Source: an uncultured Pelagibacteraceae bacterium (GTDB lineage: Bacteria; Pseudomonadota; Alphaproteobacteria; Pelagibacterales; Pelagibacteraceae). Taken from it: 64,000 nucleotides of DNA. The DNA lies in NCBI GenBank assembly GCA_902587755.1, contig CACIMN010000002.1, positions 186,001 to 250,000 on the forward strand. The letters are read 5' to 3'. A model generated the notes under the pieces. It had not been told where the DNA came from. It made no database searches and saw only the letters and a list, made by a program, of their open reading frames with translations. Below, piece after piece: positions 31,090 to 42,500 of this stretch. Made by a program: the position numbers and the translations under genes. The stretch's first letter is position 1. Every line of letters begins with the position of its first letter.

Positions 31090-31457
31090 TATAAAACCTC
31101 CGGTGCCAATGAAATAATTTTCATTTGACCTCTGCTTCTTAATTCTCTTGTAACTGGACCAAAAATCCTTGTTCCAACCGGTTCTCCTTTGTCATCAACT
31201 AAAACAGCTGCATTATTATCAAATCTTACTTTAGAACCATCATTTCTATGAATTCCCTTTTTAACCCTTACAACTACAGCCTTATGGACAGATCCTTTTT
31301 TAACTTTTCCCTTAGGTATCGCCTCTTTAACTGAAATTACAATAGTATCACCAATGCTAGCGTATCTTCTTTTTGATCCACCTAATACCTTAATGCACTC
31401 TATTCTTTTTGCACCAGTATTGTCAGCTACTTGTAATTCTGTTTGAACACCAATCAT
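31089..31457 (-). CDS. rplN: 50S ribosomal protein L14
   Basis: 122 residues. [17 protein letters not shown] (about 11-27), the basic loop [20 protein letters not shown] (about 67-86) and [13 protein letters not shown] (about 97-109) are all present. It forms part of the intersubunit bridge region. One-base overlap with rpsQ. Confidence 0.98.
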   Translation of the reverse strand: MIGVQTELQVADNTGAKRIECIKVLGGSKRRYASIGDTIVISVKEAIPKGKVKKGSVHKAVVVRVKKGIHRNDGSKVRFDNNAAVLVDDKGEPVGTRIFGPVTRELRSRGQMKIISLAPEVL

Positions 31458-31693
31458 TATTTTGTACTCTCCATAACTTGAAATTTTTTATTTTTAGAAA
31501 AAGGTTTGCTCTCAATAATTGAAACTTTGTCACCAGTTTTGAACTTATTGTTTTCATCGTGAGCGTTATAGTTTTTTCTAACTCTGATTACTTTTTTTAA
31601 AACTGGGTGAGAATATTTACGTTCTACCATTACAGTAACCGTTTTATTTGGTTTGTCGCTTATAACTACACCTGTAAGTATTTTTTTAGGCAT
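31457..31693 (-). CDS. rpsQ: 30S ribosomal protein S17
   Basis: 78 residues of OB-fold. [19 protein letters not shown] (about 8-26) and [18 protein letters not shown] (about 54-71) are the family signature. Overlaps rpmC by eight bases and rplN by one. Confidence 0.98.
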   Translation of the reverse strand: MPKKILTGVVISDKPNKTVTVMVERKYSHPVLKKVIRVRKNYNAHDENNKFKTGDKVSIIESKPFSKNKKFQVMESTK

Positions 31694-31877
31694 TTGCTTT
31701 TCCTTTTAAAATTGTTTTTAATCTTGCTATTGTTTTTCTAGTTTCCCCAATTTTAGAAGGGTTTGTTACTTGTGAATTCATTTTTTGAAATCTGAAATTA
31801 AAAAGATCTTTTTTAAGTTTATCAATGTTCTTCACAATTTCGTCCTTTGATAATTTTTTAATTTCTTGTTTTTTCAT
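31686..31877 (-). CDS. rpmC: 50S ribosomal protein L29
   Basis: 63 residues, a two-helix protein with [20 protein letters not shown] (about 27-46). L29 sits at the exit tunnel near L23 and contacts trigger factor or SRP. Overlaps rplP by one base and rpsQ by eight. Confidence 0.96.
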   Translation of the reverse strand: MKKQEIKKLSKDEIVKNIDKLKKDLFNFRFQKMNSQVTNPSKIGETRKTIARLKTILKGKANA

Positions 31878-32287
31878 TATGCAAATCTCTTAATTGTTTT
31901 AGTCTTTATAGGTAATTTTGCTGATGCTTTGTATAAAGCTTCTTTTGCAATTTGTTCCGAAACACCATCAACTTCAAATAATATCCTTCCTGGTTTTACT
32001 CTGCATGCGAAGTATTCTGGTGAACCCTTTCCTTTACCCATTCTGACTTCTATTGGTTTTTTTGAAACTGGTATATTTGGAAATATTCTTGTCCAAACTC
32101 TTCCTTGTCTTTTCATATGTCTTGTTAAAGCAACTCTTGCAGCTTCAATCTGTTTTCCAGTAACTCTTTCAGGTTGTAAAGCTTTTAATGCGTAAGCACC
32201 ATAGTTAATAGTGCTTGCTCTTGCAGCATTACCATGAATTCTACCTTTATGCGCTTTTCTCCACTTTGTTCTTACTGGTTGAAGCAT
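31877..32287 (-). CDS. rplP: 50S ribosomal protein L16
   Basis: 136 residues. The basic N-terminus with [14 protein letters not shown], the central [20 protein letters not shown] (about 63-82) and [20 protein letters not shown] (about 86-105) identify L16, which touches aminoacyl-tRNA near the peptidyl transferase centre. One-base overlaps at both ends. Confidence 0.98.
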   Translation of the reverse strand: MLQPVRTKWRKAHKGRIHGNAARASTINYGAYALKALQPERVTGKQIEAARVALTRHMKRQGRVWTRIFPNIPVSKKPIEVRMGKGKGSPEYFACRVKPGRILFEVDGVSEQIAKEALYKASAKLPIKTKTIKRFA

Positions 32288-32967
32288 TATTGTTTACCTT
32301 CCTTTGGTGTTACCTTGTTAGTCTCTTGACTAAATTCTCTAGCAAACACCTCACCTTTATAAATCCAAACTTTAATTCCAATAATTCCGTAAGTTGTAAG
32401 AGCTTCTGCCTCTGCATAATCTATATCAGCTCTTAGTGTATGTGATGGAATACTTCCATCTCTTAACCACTCTGTTCTTGCAATTTCATTTCCACCTAGT
32501 CGTCCACTAACTGAAACTTTTATTCCTTTGGCGCCCAATCTAATACATGATTGCATTGCTCTTTTCATGGCTCTTCTATAAGAAATTCTTTTAACAAGCT
32601 GTTGTGCAATATTTTCTGCAACCAAATAAGAGTTTGTCTCAGGTTTTTTTACCTCTTTTATATTTAAATTTACTTCATTTGAAGTTAATTTTGAGAGATT
32701 GTTTTTAATTTTGTCTATATCACTTCCTTTTTTTCCAATCACAAATCCTGGTCTAGAAGTATAAATTGTGACATAACACTTATTAGATGTTCTTTCGATC
32801 ATTACCTTAGATACACCAGAGTTGATTACATTTTTCTTTATATATTCCCTTATTTTAAAATCTTCGATTAGGTAATTTCCAAAATCTTTTTTCTTAGCAT
32901 ACCATACAGAGTCCCATCCTCTGTTGACACCCAATCTAAAACCTACAGGATTAACTTTTTGCCCCAT
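32287..32967 (-). CDS. rpsC: 30S ribosomal protein S3
   Basis: 226 residues. [13 protein letters not shown] starts the protein. The KH domain includes [17 protein letters not shown] (about 73-89), and the C-terminal half has [20 protein letters not shown] (about 156-175). It lines the mRNA entry pore with S4 and S5. It overlaps the end of rplV by 17 bases, the longest overlap inside the ribosomal block. Confidence 0.98.
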   Translation of the reverse strand: MGQKVNPVGFRLGVNRGWDSVWYAKKKDFGNYLIEDFKIREYIKKNVINSGVSKVMIERTSNKCYVTIYTSRPGFVIGKKGSDIDKIKNNLSKLTSNEVNLNIKEVKKPETNSYLVAENIAQQLVKRISYRRAMKRAMQSCIRLGAKGIKVSVSGRLGGNEIARTEWLRDGSIPSHTLRADIDYAEAEALTTYGIIGIKVWIYKGEVFAREFSQETNKVTPKEGKQ

Positions 32968-33349
32968 GCTTCTCCATTTGTTTTGCTTCTGATAAAATTA
33001 TTGTAACAGTTGACCAAGGTTTTAATATTGGTGCCGCTCTTCCTTTTGCTCTTGGTCTAAATCTTTTCATAACTATTTTTTTTCCACAATATGCCTCTTT
33101 AACTATTAATTTATCAATATCATATTGAAAGTTATTTTCTGCATTAGCAACCGCAGAGCTTATTGTTTTTCTAACATCTCTAGTAACTCTCTTTTCTGAA
33201 AACTGTAAATCTCTAATTGCAACATCAACTTTTTTACCAACGATACTTCTAAGTATTGGATTTAACTTTCTAATACTGGATCTAATACCGTTATTAACAG
33301 ACTTAACTGTTTTTTCCTTTGATTTATCTATTTTCTTTTTTTTCCCCAT
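32951..33349 (-). CDS. rplV: 50S ribosomal protein L22
   Basis: 132 residues. The core contains [20 protein letters not shown] (about 29-48) and the tunnel hairpin with [20 protein letters not shown] (about 96-115). A Lys-rich N-terminal extension of about 20 residues makes it longer than the 110-residue enteric protein. L22 lines the exit tunnel and is a macrolide-resistance site. Confidence 0.97.
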   Translation of the reverse strand: MGKKKKIDKSKEKTVKSVNNGIRSSIRKLNPILRSIVGKKVDVAIRDLQFSEKRVTRDVRKTISSAVANAENNFQYDIDKLIVKEAYCGKKIVMKRFRPRAKGRAAPILKPWSTVTIILSEAKQMEKHGAKS

Positions 33350-33351
33350 AA

Positions 33352-33648
33352 TTATTTCTTCTCTGCTGTTGCTGGTTTAGCTTTTTTATCAGCTGGTGTA
33401 TGACCAAAGAACGTTCTTGTTGGTGCAAACTCACCTAATTTATGTCCAACCATATCTTCTGAAACAGTTATTGGTATAAATTTTTTTCCATTATAAATTT
33501 GGAAACTTACCCCAACAAAATCAGGTAAAATTGTAGATTTTCTTGACCAAGTTTTAATAGGAATTTTCTTTGGATCATCTTTATATTTGTCAACTTTCTT
33601 CATCAAGCTTTCTTCTACAAACGGACCTTTCCAAACTGCTCTAGCCAT
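33352..33648 (-). CDS. rpsS: 30S ribosomal protein S19
   Basis: 98 residues. [14 protein letters not shown] (about 8-21), [20 protein letters not shown] (about 34-53) and [15 protein letters not shown] (about 68-82) are diagnostic. It ends in a short Lys/Ala tail. Located in the 30S head; follows rplB by an overlap of one base. Confidence 0.98.
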   Translation of the reverse strand: MARAVWKGPFVEESLMKKVDKYKDDPKKIPIKTWSRKSTILPDFVGVSFQIYNGKKFIPITVSEDMVGHKLGEFAPTRTFFGHTPADKKAKPATAEKK

Positions 33649-34487
33649 TACTTAGTATCCTTCCTCTTATTTCTTCTCTTAACTATAAATTTATCTGTTC
33701 TCTTATTATCTCGTGTTTTTAAACCTTTAGCAGATTGTCCTGTAGGCGAAACTGGATGTCTTCCTCCAGCAGATTTTCCTTCACCACCTCCATGTGGGTG
33801 ATCAACTGGGTTTTTAACAACGCCTCTAGTATGAGGTCTTCTGCCCAACCATCTTGATCTACCTGCTTTTCCAATTTTAATATTTTTTTGATCTGGATTA
33901 CTTAAAATTCCAATTGTTGCTAAGGCTCTTGAATCTATTTTTCTAACTTCGCCTGAGGCTAATTTTATTAAACTATAGTTTCCATCTAGACCACTAATAG
34001 TAACTGATGAACCAGCAGCTCTAGCGATTTTTCCACCACCACCTGGTTGTATTTCAACATTATGTATATTGATACCCACTGGTATATCTTGTAATGGCAT
34101 ACAATTACCTACTTTAATTTCTTTTTTAGAACCGCTTTCAACTTTGTCTCCAACTTTAATTTTTTGTGGTGCTAAGAAATATGAGTGAGTACCATCCTCA
34201 AATTTAACTAGCATAATGTAACATGATCTATTTGGATCGTACTCTATTCTTTCAACCGTAGCTTCCATGTCGAATTTTTTTCGATAAAAATCCACGTGTC
34301 TGTACATTTTTTTATGTCCACCAGCTCTATTAATAGAGGTAATATGACCATTATTATTTCTTCCTTTCATCGCATTTTTAGGTGAAACTAAGGTCTTGAA
34401 TGGTTTACCTTTCCATAAACCAGTTCTATCAACTAAAATGGTACCTCTTGTAGATTTTGTATATGGTTTAAAAGTTTTTAATGCCAT
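33648..34487 (-). CDS. rplB: 50S ribosomal protein L2
   Basis: 279 residues. The C-terminal [20 protein letters not shown] (about 224-243) holds the functional His of the peptidyl transferase region, and [19 protein letters not shown] (about 42-60) is the N-terminal RNA-binding segment. Needed for subunit association. Three bases after rplW. Confidence 0.99.
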   Translation of the reverse strand: MALKTFKPYTKSTRGTILVDRTGLWKGKPFKTLVSPKNAMKGRNNNGHITSINRAGGHKKMYRHVDFYRKKFDMEATVERIEYDPNRSCYIMLVKFEDGTHSYFLAPQKIKVGDKVESGSKKEIKVGNCMPLQDIPVGINIHNVEIQPGGGGKIARAAGSSVTISGLDGNYSLIKLASGEVRKIDSRALATIGILSNPDQKNIKIGKAGRSRWLGRRPHTRGVVKNPVDHPHGGGEGKSAGGRHPVSPTGQSAKGLKTRDNKRTDKFIVKRRNKRKDTK

Positions 34488-34490
34488 TTA

Positions 34491-34784
34491 TTAAATTCCT
34501 GTTGTTAGATCAATGCTTTGACCTTTTTTTAAAGTAATTATTGCTTTTTTATATCCAGATACTTTTACTTTTCTACCTCTAGTAACTTTTGTTCTGTTCT
34601 GTTTGTTAATAATATTTATCTTTGTCACATTAACTTTAAATATTTTTTCAATATTCTTTTTTAAGTTTTCCTTATTTGCTCCATCTGGAACTTTAAATAC
34701 AATTTTATTTAATTCAGATAAGTTAGTTGATTTCTCAGTAACCACTGGAGAAAGAATTTTGTCGTATAAATGAATTTTTTCCAT
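34491..34784 (-). CDS. rplW: 50S ribosomal protein L23
   Basis: 97 residues. ILSPVVTEKSTNLSELNKIVF (from about residue 10) is the family signature; the basic loop with TKVTRGRKVKVSGYKKAII-type residues lies in the middle. It is the docking site for trigger factor and SRP at the tunnel exit. Two-base spacing to rplD. Confidence 0.97.
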   Translation of the reverse strand: MEKIHLYDKILSPVVTEKSTNLSELNKIVFKVPDGANKENLKKNIEKIFKVNVTKINIINKQNRTKVTRGRKVKVSGYKKAIITLKKGQSIDLTTGI

Positions 34785-34785
34785 A

Positions 34786-35409
34786 TTATAAATATCTCTT
34801 TTCTAGTTCTTTTACAGAGCTTTCTGTGAAAACTACTTTTTTAAATTTAATAATGTCATAAGCGCTGAAATGATTTACATCTGTAACTTTAACATTTGGA
34901 ATATTTCTCACTGATTTTTCAATTTTTTCTTTAGAATTTTTATCTAAAATTATTAGTGAATTTGTAATTTCAAGTTTATTAATAATTGAGTTCATCTCTT
35001 TTGTTTTTTTAATTTCAGAACTAAAATCATTTAATATTAATAAATTTTTGTTATTATTTTTTTCTGTAATTAATGAAGCTACGCTTTGTTTTTTTTCAGT
35101 TTTGTTTAGTTTTCTTTTTTTATAAGCCAATTCGCCTTTGGGTCCATGAGCAATACCACCGCCAACAAATATTGGGGCTTTTCTACTAGCATGCCTTGCA
35201 CCACCAGTACCTTTTTGAGCATATATTTTTGAAGTTGGTCCTTTTACTTCATTTTGTTGCTTTGTTTTGGCATGTCTTCCTTTGTAATTAGCATTTGTTT
35301 TATAAAGAACAGCGCTAACTAATTTATAGTTAATTTTTGCAGAAAAAATCTTATCCAAAACTTCAATACTATCTTTTTTTCCGTCTATGCTAATTTTATC
35401 TAATTTCAT
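34786..35409 (-). CDS. rplD: 50S ribosomal protein L4
   Basis: 207 residues. The extended tunnel loop with KIYAQKGTGGARHASRKAPI (about 62-81) and FVGGGIAHGPKGE is clear. In enteric bacteria L4 also represses the S10 operon through its leader; here there is no S10 leader because rpsJ follows fusA directly, so that control is probably absent. Confidence 0.97.
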   Translation of the reverse strand: MKLDKISIDGKKDSIEVLDKIFSAKINYKLVSAVLYKTNANYKGRHAKTKQQNEVKGPTSKIYAQKGTGGARHASRKAPIFVGGGIAHGPKGELAYKKRKLNKTEKKQSVASLITEKNNNKNLLILNDFSSEIKKTKEMNSIINKLEITNSLIILDKNSKEKIEKSVRNIPNVKVTDVNHFSAYDIIKFKKVVFTESSVKELEKRYL

Positions 35410-36119
35410 TATTTTTTCTTTTTCTCAGGTGTTTTTTTAGCTTCTTCAGCAGCTGCTTGTTTCTCACCAATTGTCATTTTGCTTATATTTTTCACTGATT
35501 TTTTAACCATTACTTCAGAATTTTTTGAACCAGGTATTGATCCTTTTAAGTAAAGAAGTTCGTTTTCTAGGTCCGTTTTTATTATTTCAATATTTTGCAT
35601 TGTTCTTAGCTTGTCACCCATATGACCAGCCATTTTTTTACCCTTAAAAACTTTTCCTGGATCTTGACTGTGCCCAGTTGAACCATGAGCTCTGTGTGAT
35701 ATTGAAACACCGTGACTGGCTCTTAAACCTCCAAAATTATGTCTTTTCATAGCACCTGCAAAACCTTTACCAATTGTCTTTGATCTTGTGTCTACAAATT
35801 TAATATCTTTAAATATTTCTAAACCAAACTCGTTTCCTTCTTTGTAAACAGATGTATCATTTACTCTAAATTCTTTTAATTTTTTCTTAGCTTCAGTATT
35901 TTTTTTAGCAAAAACACCTTTCATTGATTTTGTTAGTTTTGAATTTTTAATTTTTCCATATCCAAGCTGAACAGCTTTGTATCCTCTTTTTTCCTCCTCA
36001 ATGACCTGAATAACTCTAGCTTTTTCAACCTTAAGTACAGTCACAGGAACTAATTGACCAGATTTATAGAACTCTCTAGTCATTCCTATTTTTTTTCCTA
36101 ATAAAGATATCTCACTCAT
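35409..36119 (-). CDS. rplC: 50S ribosomal protein L3
   Basis: 236 residues. LLGKKIGMTREFYKSGQLVPV (from about residue 5), FAGAMKRHNFGGLRASHGVS (about 140-159) and HRAHGSTGHSQDPGKVFKGK (about 161-180) identify L3. A Lys/Ala/Glu C-terminal tail of roughly 20 residues goes beyond the enteric 209-residue form. L3 nucleates 50S assembly. Confidence 0.98.
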   Translation of the reverse strand: MSEISLLGKKIGMTREFYKSGQLVPVTVLKVEKARVIQVIEEEKRGYKAVQLGYGKIKNSKLTKSMKGVFAKKNTEAKKKLKEFRVNDTSVYKEGNEFGLEIFKDIKFVDTRSKTIGKGFAGAMKRHNFGGLRASHGVSISHRAHGSTGHSQDPGKVFKGKKMAGHMGDKLRTMQNIEIIKTDLENELLYLKGSIPGSKNSEVMVKKSVKNISKMTIGEKQAAAEEAKKTPEKKKK

Positions 36120-36121
36120 GG

Positions 36122-36430
36122 TTAAATTTTTATCTCCACATCTACACCAGAAGCCAAATCAAGTTTCATCAAAGCTTCTACAGTTTGTGGTGTTGGTTCA
36201 ATAATATCGATTAATCTTTTGTGTGTTCTTGATTCAAATTGTTCTCTACTTTTCTTATCTATGTGAGGTGATCTTAATACAGTATATCTTTCAATTCTTG
36301 TAGGTAATGGAATAGGTCCCTTAATTGTAGCTCCAGTTCTTTTTACTGTGTTTACAATTTCCTCTGTAGAAGCATCTAGAACTTTATTATCGTAAGCTCT
36401 TAATTTTATTCTTATATTTTGCTTTTCCAT
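36122..36430 (-). CDS. rpsJ: 30S ribosomal protein S10
   Basis: 102 residues. [16 protein letters not shown] (about 6-21), [20 protein letters not shown] (about 38-57) and [12 protein letters not shown] (about 65-76) are the S10 signature. It also serves as NusE in antitermination. The ATG overlaps the fusA stop by one base; the usual tufA between fusA and rpsJ is missing. Confidence 0.98.
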   Translation of the reverse strand: MEKQNIRIKLRAYDNKVLDASTEEIVNTVKRTGATIKGPIPLPTRIERYTVLRSPHIDKKSREQFESRTHKRLIDIIEPTPQTVEALMKLDLASGVDVEIKI

Positions 36431-38508
36431 TATCCTGCTACCTTTTTAGTTACTTCGTCTTGAACATTTTGAGGAACTTTAGAATAATGATCAAAGAACA
36501 TTGAATATTGCGCTCTACCTTGTGACATTGATCTAAGATTATTTATATAACCGAACATATTTGCTAGAGGAACCATAGCTGTAATTACAGTAGCATTTCC
36601 TCTTTGCTCTTGAGTACTAATTTGACCTCTTCTACTATTTAAATCACCAATAACATCTCCCATATAATCTTCAGGAGTAACAACTTCTACTCTCATTATT
36701 GGTTCTAAAAGTTTTAAACCACCTTGAGTACAAGCTTCTTTAAAACATGCCCTACTTGCAAGTTCAAAAGCTAAAACGCTTGAGTCAACATCGTGATGTA
36801 AACCGTCAACAATAGTTACTTTGTAATCAATCATTGGGAAACCTGCTAAAATTCCAGTATCAGAGACAGTTTCAATGCCCTTTTCAACACCAGGAATAAA
36901 TTCTTTTGGAATAGCTCCACCCTTTATAGCACTTTCAACTTCCCTTCCTTTACCTGGTTCTTGAGGTTCAACAAATAATTTAACTTTAGCAAACTGACCA
37001 GCACCTCCACTTTGTTTTTTATGGATGTATTCGTACTCAGCAGATTTTTCTATAGTTTCTCTATAAGCAACTTGTGGAGCACCTACGTTTGCTTCAACTT
37101 TAAATTCTCTTTTCATACGATCAACAATAATATCTAAGTGAAGTTCGCCCATGCCTTTTATAATTGTTTGACCTGACTCTTCATCTGAAGAAACTCTAAA
37201 TGACGGATCCTCTTTTGCTAATCTTGCTAATGCTTCACCCATTTTTTCTTGGTCACCTTTTGTTTTTGGCTCTACAGCAATTTCAATTACTGGATCAGGA
37301 AACTCCATTGGCTCTAATAAAACTGGATTTTCCTTGTCACATAAAGTGTGACCAGTCATAGTATTTTTTAATCCTGCTAGCGAAACAATATCACCTGCGT
37401 TTGCCTCTTTAATATCTTCTCTTGAATTAGCATGCATTAAAAGCATACGGCCAACCCTTTCTTCTTTATCAGTTGAAGAGTTGTATACAGCAGTTCCAGA
37501 CTTAATTGTTCCAGAATAAATTCTTACAAATGTTAACGAACCTACAAATGGATCGTTTGCAACTTTAAAGGCCAAACCTGAGAAAGAAGAACCATCATCA
37601 AATTTCATCTCAACTTCATCTTCTGAACCAACTTTTGTGCCTTTAATTGAGCCAATATCTACTGGGCTTGGCAAGTAATTTACAACTGCATCTAGTAAAG
37701 GTTGAACACCTTTATTTTTAAACGCAGATCCAGTTAAAACTGGGACAAAATTAAAATTCAATGTTCCTTTTCTTATACACTTTACTAAATCTTCCTCCTT
37801 AATTTCCTCTCCATTTAAATAAGACTCCATTAATTTTTCGTCTTGCTCTACAGCAGTTTCAATTAATTCTGTTCTATATTTTTCTGTAATTTCTTTAAGA
37901 TCTTTAGGAATATCTTTGTATTCCCATTCAGCACCTAATGCCTCATTTTTCCAAACTTGAGCTTTCATTTTAACTAAATCAACAACTCCGGTTAAAGAGG
38001 CTTCAATTCCAATAGGAACTTGTAATACTAATGGCTTAGCACCCAATCTATCTTTAATCATGTCAACACATCTAAAGAAATCAGCACCTGTTCTATCTAG
38101 TTTATTTACAAAACAAATTCTTGGAACTTTATATTTATCCGCTTGTCTCCATACTGTTTCTGATTGTGGTTCAACACCTGCTACACCATCAAAAACAGCT
38201 ACGGCACCATCTAAAACTTTTAAAGATCTCTCTACTTCAATAGTAAAATCTACGTGACCTGGGGTATCAATGATATTAACTCTGTGATCATTCCAAAAAC
38301 AAGTAGTTGCTGCAGAGGTAATTGTAATTCCTCTTTCTTGTTCTTGCTCCATCCAATCCATGGTTGCTGCACCATCATGCACTTCACCAATTTTATGGCT
38401 CTTACCTGTATAATATAAAATTCTTTCTGTAGTAGTTGTTTTCCCAGCATCTATATGGGCCATGATGCCAATATTTCTATATTTATCTAATAAATGAGTT
38501 CTAGTCAT
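36430..38508 (-). CDS. fusA: Elongation factor G
   Basis: 692 residues. GTPase motifs [19 protein letters not shown] (about 17-35), DTPGHVDF (about 81-88) and [10 protein letters not shown] (about 135-144) are intact. Domain IV and V follow, with [15 protein letters not shown] in domain IV. It drives translocation and ribosome recycling. Six bases after rpsG, one-base overlap with rpsJ. Confidence 0.99.
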   Translation of the reverse strand: MTRTHLLDKYRNIGIMAHIDAGKTTTTERILYYTGKSHKIGEVHDGAATMDWMEQEQERGITITSAATTCFWNDHRVNIIDTPGHVDFTIEVERSLKVLDGAVAVFDGVAGVEPQSETVWRQADKYKVPRICFVNKLDRTGADFFRCVDMIKDRLGAKPLVLQVPIGIEASLTGVVDLVKMKAQVWKNEALGAEWEYKDIPKDLKEITEKYRTELIETAVEQDEKLMESYLNGEEIKEEDLVKCIRKGTLNFNFVPVLTGSAFKNKGVQPLLDAVVNYLPSPVDIGSIKGTKVGSEDEVEMKFDDGSSFSGLAFKVANDPFVGSLTFVRIYSGTIKSGTAVYNSSTDKEERVGRMLLMHANSREDIKEANAGDIVSLAGLKNTMTGHTLCDKENPVLLEPMEFPDPVIEIAVEPKTKGDQEKMGEALARLAKEDPSFRVSSDEESGQTIIKGMGELHLDIIVDRMKREFKVEANVGAPQVAYRETIEKSAEYEYIHKKQSGGAGQFAKVKLFVEPQEPGKGREVESAIKGGAIPKEFIPGVEKGIETVSDTGILAGFPMIDYKVTIVDGLHHDVDSSVLAFELASRACFKEACTQGGLKLLEPIMRVEVVTPEDYMGDVIGDLNSRRGQISTQEQRGNATVITAMVPLANMFGYINNLRSMSQGRAQYSMFFDHYSKVPQNVQDEVTKKVAG

Positions 38509-38514
38509 GTCTTA

Positions 38515-38985
38515 TTACCACCTAAAATGAGCAAATGCCTTGTTAGACTCTGCCATTTTATGTACATCCTCTCTTTTTTTAACAGCAGCTCCTTTTTTTT
38601 CATAAGCATCATAAAGCTCATTAAAAATTTTATCTGCCATATGTTTATCTTTTCTTTTTCTTGCTGATTCTACTAACCATCTAATTGCTAAGGCTTGTGC
38701 TCTTTTACTTTTTACTTCAACAGGAACTTGATAAGTTGCACCACCTACTCTTCTAGATCTAACTTCTACTGTTGGTTTGATATTATTAATTGCTTCATTA
38801 AAAATATTAATTGGCTCATCTTTTGTTTTTGTTTTAATTTTATCGATAGCGTCATAAACTATTTTAGCAGCAATACCTCTTTTACCATCGTACATAATGT
38901 TGTTGATTAATTTTGGAATGATAGTTGATTTAAATTTTGGATCTGGAACTACATTTTTTTTTGGTTGAGTTTTTTTTCTAGACAT
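38515..38985 (-). CDS. rpsG: 30S ribosomal protein S7
   Basis: 156 residues. VRSRRVGGATYQVPVEVKSK (about 76-95) and ALAIRWLVESARKRKDKHMA (about 99-118) are diagnostic. It nucleates 30S head assembly. The ATG overlaps the rpsL stop by one base. In enteric bacteria S7 autoregulates str through the rpsL-rpsG spacer; no spacer exists here. Confidence 0.98.
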   Translation of the reverse strand: MSRKKTQPKKNVVPDPKFKSTIIPKLINNIMYDGKRGIAAKIVYDAIDKIKTKTKDEPINIFNEAINNIKPTVEVRSRRVGGATYQVPVEVKSKRAQALAIRWLVESARKRKDKHMADKIFNELYDAYEKKGAAVKKREDVHKMAESNKAFAHFRW

Positions 38986-39356
38986 TATTTACCTTTTTTT
39001 GTTCCGTATAAAGATCTTCTTTTTTTCCTGTTTGCGACGCCTTGCGTATCTAGATTACCTCTAAGAATATGATATCGAACTCCTGGTAAATCTTTTACCC
39101 TACCACCTCTAATCAGTACTACCGAGTGTTCTTGAAGATTGTGACCTTCACCAGGAATATAAGCTGTAACCTCAAACCCATTTGACAATCTTACTCTAGC
39201 AACTTTTCTTAAGGCAGAGTTTGGTTTCTTGGGAGTTGTTGTATAAACTTTTACACAAACACCTCTCTTTAAAGGCTGTTTTTGTAAAGCAGGAACTTTA
39301 TTCCTTGCTACTGGTTTGGCTCTTTTTTTTCTTAACAACTGATTAATAGTTGGCAT
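38985..39356 (-). CDS. rpsL: 30S ribosomal protein S12
   Basis: 123 residues. The decoding loops [20 protein letters not shown] (about 41-60) and [10 protein letters not shown] (about 90-99) are intact; the Lys of [10 protein letters not shown] is the residue altered in streptomycin-resistant strains, and the sensitive-type Lys is kept. First gene of the str-S10-spc-alpha part, preceded by a 164-base leader with a promoter-like element and a hairpin. Confidence 0.99.
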   Translation of the reverse strand: MPTINQLLRKKRAKPVARNKVPALQKQPLKRGVCVKVYTTTPKKPNSALRKVARVRLSNGFEVTAYIPGEGHNLQEHSVVLIRGGRVKDLPGVRYHILRGNLDTQGVANRKKRRSLYGTKKGK

Positions 39357-39389
39357 AAATTTTTAAATTAATTAATTTATTTTTAGATG

Positions 39390-39411
39390 AAAATAACTGA
39401 CAGGTTATTTT
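39390..39411. promoter_or_regulatory. Leader hairpin upstream of rpsL
   Basis: AAAATAAC and GTTATTTT form a perfect 8-bp stem around a six-base loop, 34 bases upstream of the rpsL start. No T-run follows on the transcribed strand, so it looks more like an RNA leader structure than a terminator. A regulatory role is inference. Confidence 0.5.
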
Positions 39412-39463
39412 GTGGCAGCGTTTAGTACTGCTAGAGCACTACATTCCAACCAAAAATATCGCC

Positions 39464-39491
39464 AAATTACTTATTAATAACTCTTTGTCAA
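39464..39491 (-). promoter_or_regulatory. Candidate promoter for the rpsL (str) operon
   Basis: Read on the minus strand: TTGACA at 39491-39486, 16 bases, then TAATTT at 39469-39464, about 108 bases before rpsL. The -35 is a perfect consensus match, notable in a genome where such matches are rare. It lies in the only sizeable gap (39357-39520) within the ribosomal/RNAP block. Confidence 0.55.
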
Positions 39492-39520
39492 ACTAAAACT
39501 GCTATTTTTAGGCAATTTTT

Positions 39521-42500
39521 TTACTGATTTATCTGTGTTTCTTCAGGTTCTGAGGACTCTATTTTATCCTGCTCTGCTAAGAAATTATTATCGTCTTCTA
39601 GAGCTTTATTATTCCATCTATTTTTAATATTACCAGTACCTGCCGGAACTAATCTTCCAACAATTACGTTCTCTTTTAAGCCATTTAATGGATCGACTTT
39701 TCCTTTAATTGCAGCATCTGTTAGTACCCTTGTAGTTTCTTGGAACGAAGCTGCTGAAATAAAAGACTCAGTTTGAAGTGAAGCTTTAGTGATACCCATT
39801 AGAACTCTTTCTCCAACTGCAGGTGTTTTACCCTCTGCAGCTAATTTTTCGTTAGAATTCTCAAACTTAATCCTATCAACTACTTCACCAGGTAAATAAC
39901 TTGAGTCACCAGATACTTTAACCTCAACCTTTTTAAGCATTTGTCTTAAAATAGTTTCAATATGTTTATCGTTAATTATTACACCTTGCAATCTATAAAC
40001 TTCTTGGACTTGATTAACAAAATATTCAGTTAACTCTTTAATACCTAAAATTCTTAAAATATCATGTGGCAATGGTTGACCATCTAAAAGATATTCTCCT
40101 TTTTGAATCTTTTCACCTGGGTTAAAATTAATATGTTTACCTTTTGGAATTAAATAATTTGAAGGTTCTGATCCATCATCAGGAACAATAGATACTCTTT
40201 GTTTACCTCTTACCTCTTTACCAAAAACAACATTACCATCATTTTCTGCAATGATCGCGCTATCTTTAGCTTTTCTAGCCTCAAATAACTCAGCAACTCT
40301 TGGAAGACCTCCAGTGATATCTTTTGTTTTTGTAGTTTCCTTTGGTAATCTTGCAATTACGTCACCTGCATAAACTTTTTGACCGTCTTTAATAGATAAA
40401 ATCGAATCTGGTACTAAATAATATCTAGCTTCATTATCATCAGCTTTTTTAATTACATTTCCTTTTTCGTCTCTAAGAGTAATTCTAGGTTTTAAATCAG
40501 TACTTTTTGATTGGCCTCTCCAATCAATAACTGATTTAGAAGAAATTCCAGTTGCATCATCAGTAGTTTCTTGAATTGAAACGCCATCTATTAAATCTAC
40601 ATAACTGGCTGTACCACTTTTCTCTGCTATAACTGGGGTGGTATATGGATCCCATTCACATATTTTAGTATTTGCTTTTACTTTGTCTCCGTTGTTGAAA
40701 AATAGTCTTGATCCATAAGCGACTTTATAAACTGCTATCTGAACTCCTTTATCATCCTCTATAGAAAGTTGGGTATTTCTTCCCATAACAATTAGATTCT
40801 TTTTAGAGTCCTCTAAAATATTTGAGTTTATTATTTTTAATGTTCCATCGCTTTTTGTTACTATTTGAGAATCTTGTTTAACTGAAGCTGTTCCTCCTAC
40901 GTGGAAAGTTCTCATTGTTAGCTGCGTTCCTGGTTCTCCAATTGATTGAGCAGAAATCATTCCAATAGCTTCACCTACATGAACCATTTTACCTCTTGAT
41001 AAATCTCGCCCATAGCATGTAGCACAAACACCTTCTTTGGAACTACATGTCATTACAGAATAAACTTTTATCGATTTAACACCTGCTGCATCAATTTTAT
41101 CGCAACCTGCCTCATCAATCATTTCAGTTTTTTTAATAATTACTTCGCCCGATAAAGGGTTTTTAACTTCAGCTGCTGTAACCCTTCCTAATGCTCTTTC
41201 AGATAAACTAACTACAACATTACCACCCTCCAAAATTTCAGAAAGCTCAATAAATCCAGGATCATCACATTTAACTTTGGTTATTGTTAAGTCTTGAGCT
41301 ACATCACATAGTCTTCTTGTTAAATATCCAGAACTTGCTGTTTTTAGAGCAGTATCTGCCAATCCTTTTCTAGCTCCGTGAGTTGAATTAAAGTACTCTA
41401 AAGCAGTTAATCCCTCTTTAAAGTTTGAAATAATAGGGCTTTCAATAATTTCCCCTGACGGCTTAGCAATCAGACCTCTCATACCAGCTAATTGTTTCAT
41501 TTGAGCAGCAGATCCTCTAGCTCCGCTATCAGCCATCATAAATACAGAATTTATTTTTAATCCTTCATTAGTTTTTTCTGTAGCAGAAATCCCCTTCATC
41601 ATTTCACCAGCAACTTTATCGGTACACTTAGACCAAGCATCAACAACTTTGTTATATTTTTCACCCCTTGTAATTAAACCTTCAGCATATTGAGTTTCAT
41701 AATCTGCAATTAGTTTTTTAGTATCATCAATTAATTGAGTTTTATTTTCTGGAATGACAAGATCATCCTTTCCAAATGAAATTCCTGCTTTAAATGCATG
41801 CTTAAATCCTAAATCTTTTAGCTGATCACAGAAAATTACAGTTGTTTTTTGACCACAAAATCTAAATACTTCATCGATTATTTCTGAAACAACTTTCTTG
41901 GGTAATAATCTATCTACTAAAGAAAACTTAATGTTGCTGTTCTTAGGTAATAAATTTGCTAATAAAAATCTTCCAGCTGTAGAAGTATATTTTTCCATTT
42001 TTTTATTCCCTTGATCATCTACAGTCTCAAATCTTGAAATAATAGTACTATGAACATTTATTTGATCAGAGGCTAGAGCAAATTCAATTTGATCTGAATT
42101 TGTAAAATATCCAGCTGGTTTATCAGATATAGGTTCTTGTGAAAGATAGTAAATTCCTAAAATCATATCCTGGCTTGGAACAATGATTGGTTTACCATTT
42201 GATGGAGAAAGAATATTATTTGTAGATAACATTAAAATTCTTGCTTCTAATTGTGCCTCTAAACTTAATGGAACATGAACTGCCATTTGGTCACCATCAA
42301 AATCAGCATTAAATGCTGCACAAGTTAAAGGGTGTAATTCAATTGCATCTCCTTCAATCAATTTTGGCTCAAATGCTTGAACACCAAGTCTATGAAGTGT
42401 TGGCGCTCTATTTAAAAGCACAGGATGCTCTCTAACAATTAATTCTAAAGCATCCCAAACTGCATTTGTTTCTTTTTCGACTAATTTTTTAGCTTGTTTG

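Noticed and set aside
31866-32195. 109-codon plus-strand frame opposite rplP
   Set aside because: Antisense shadow of L16 with no family resemblance.
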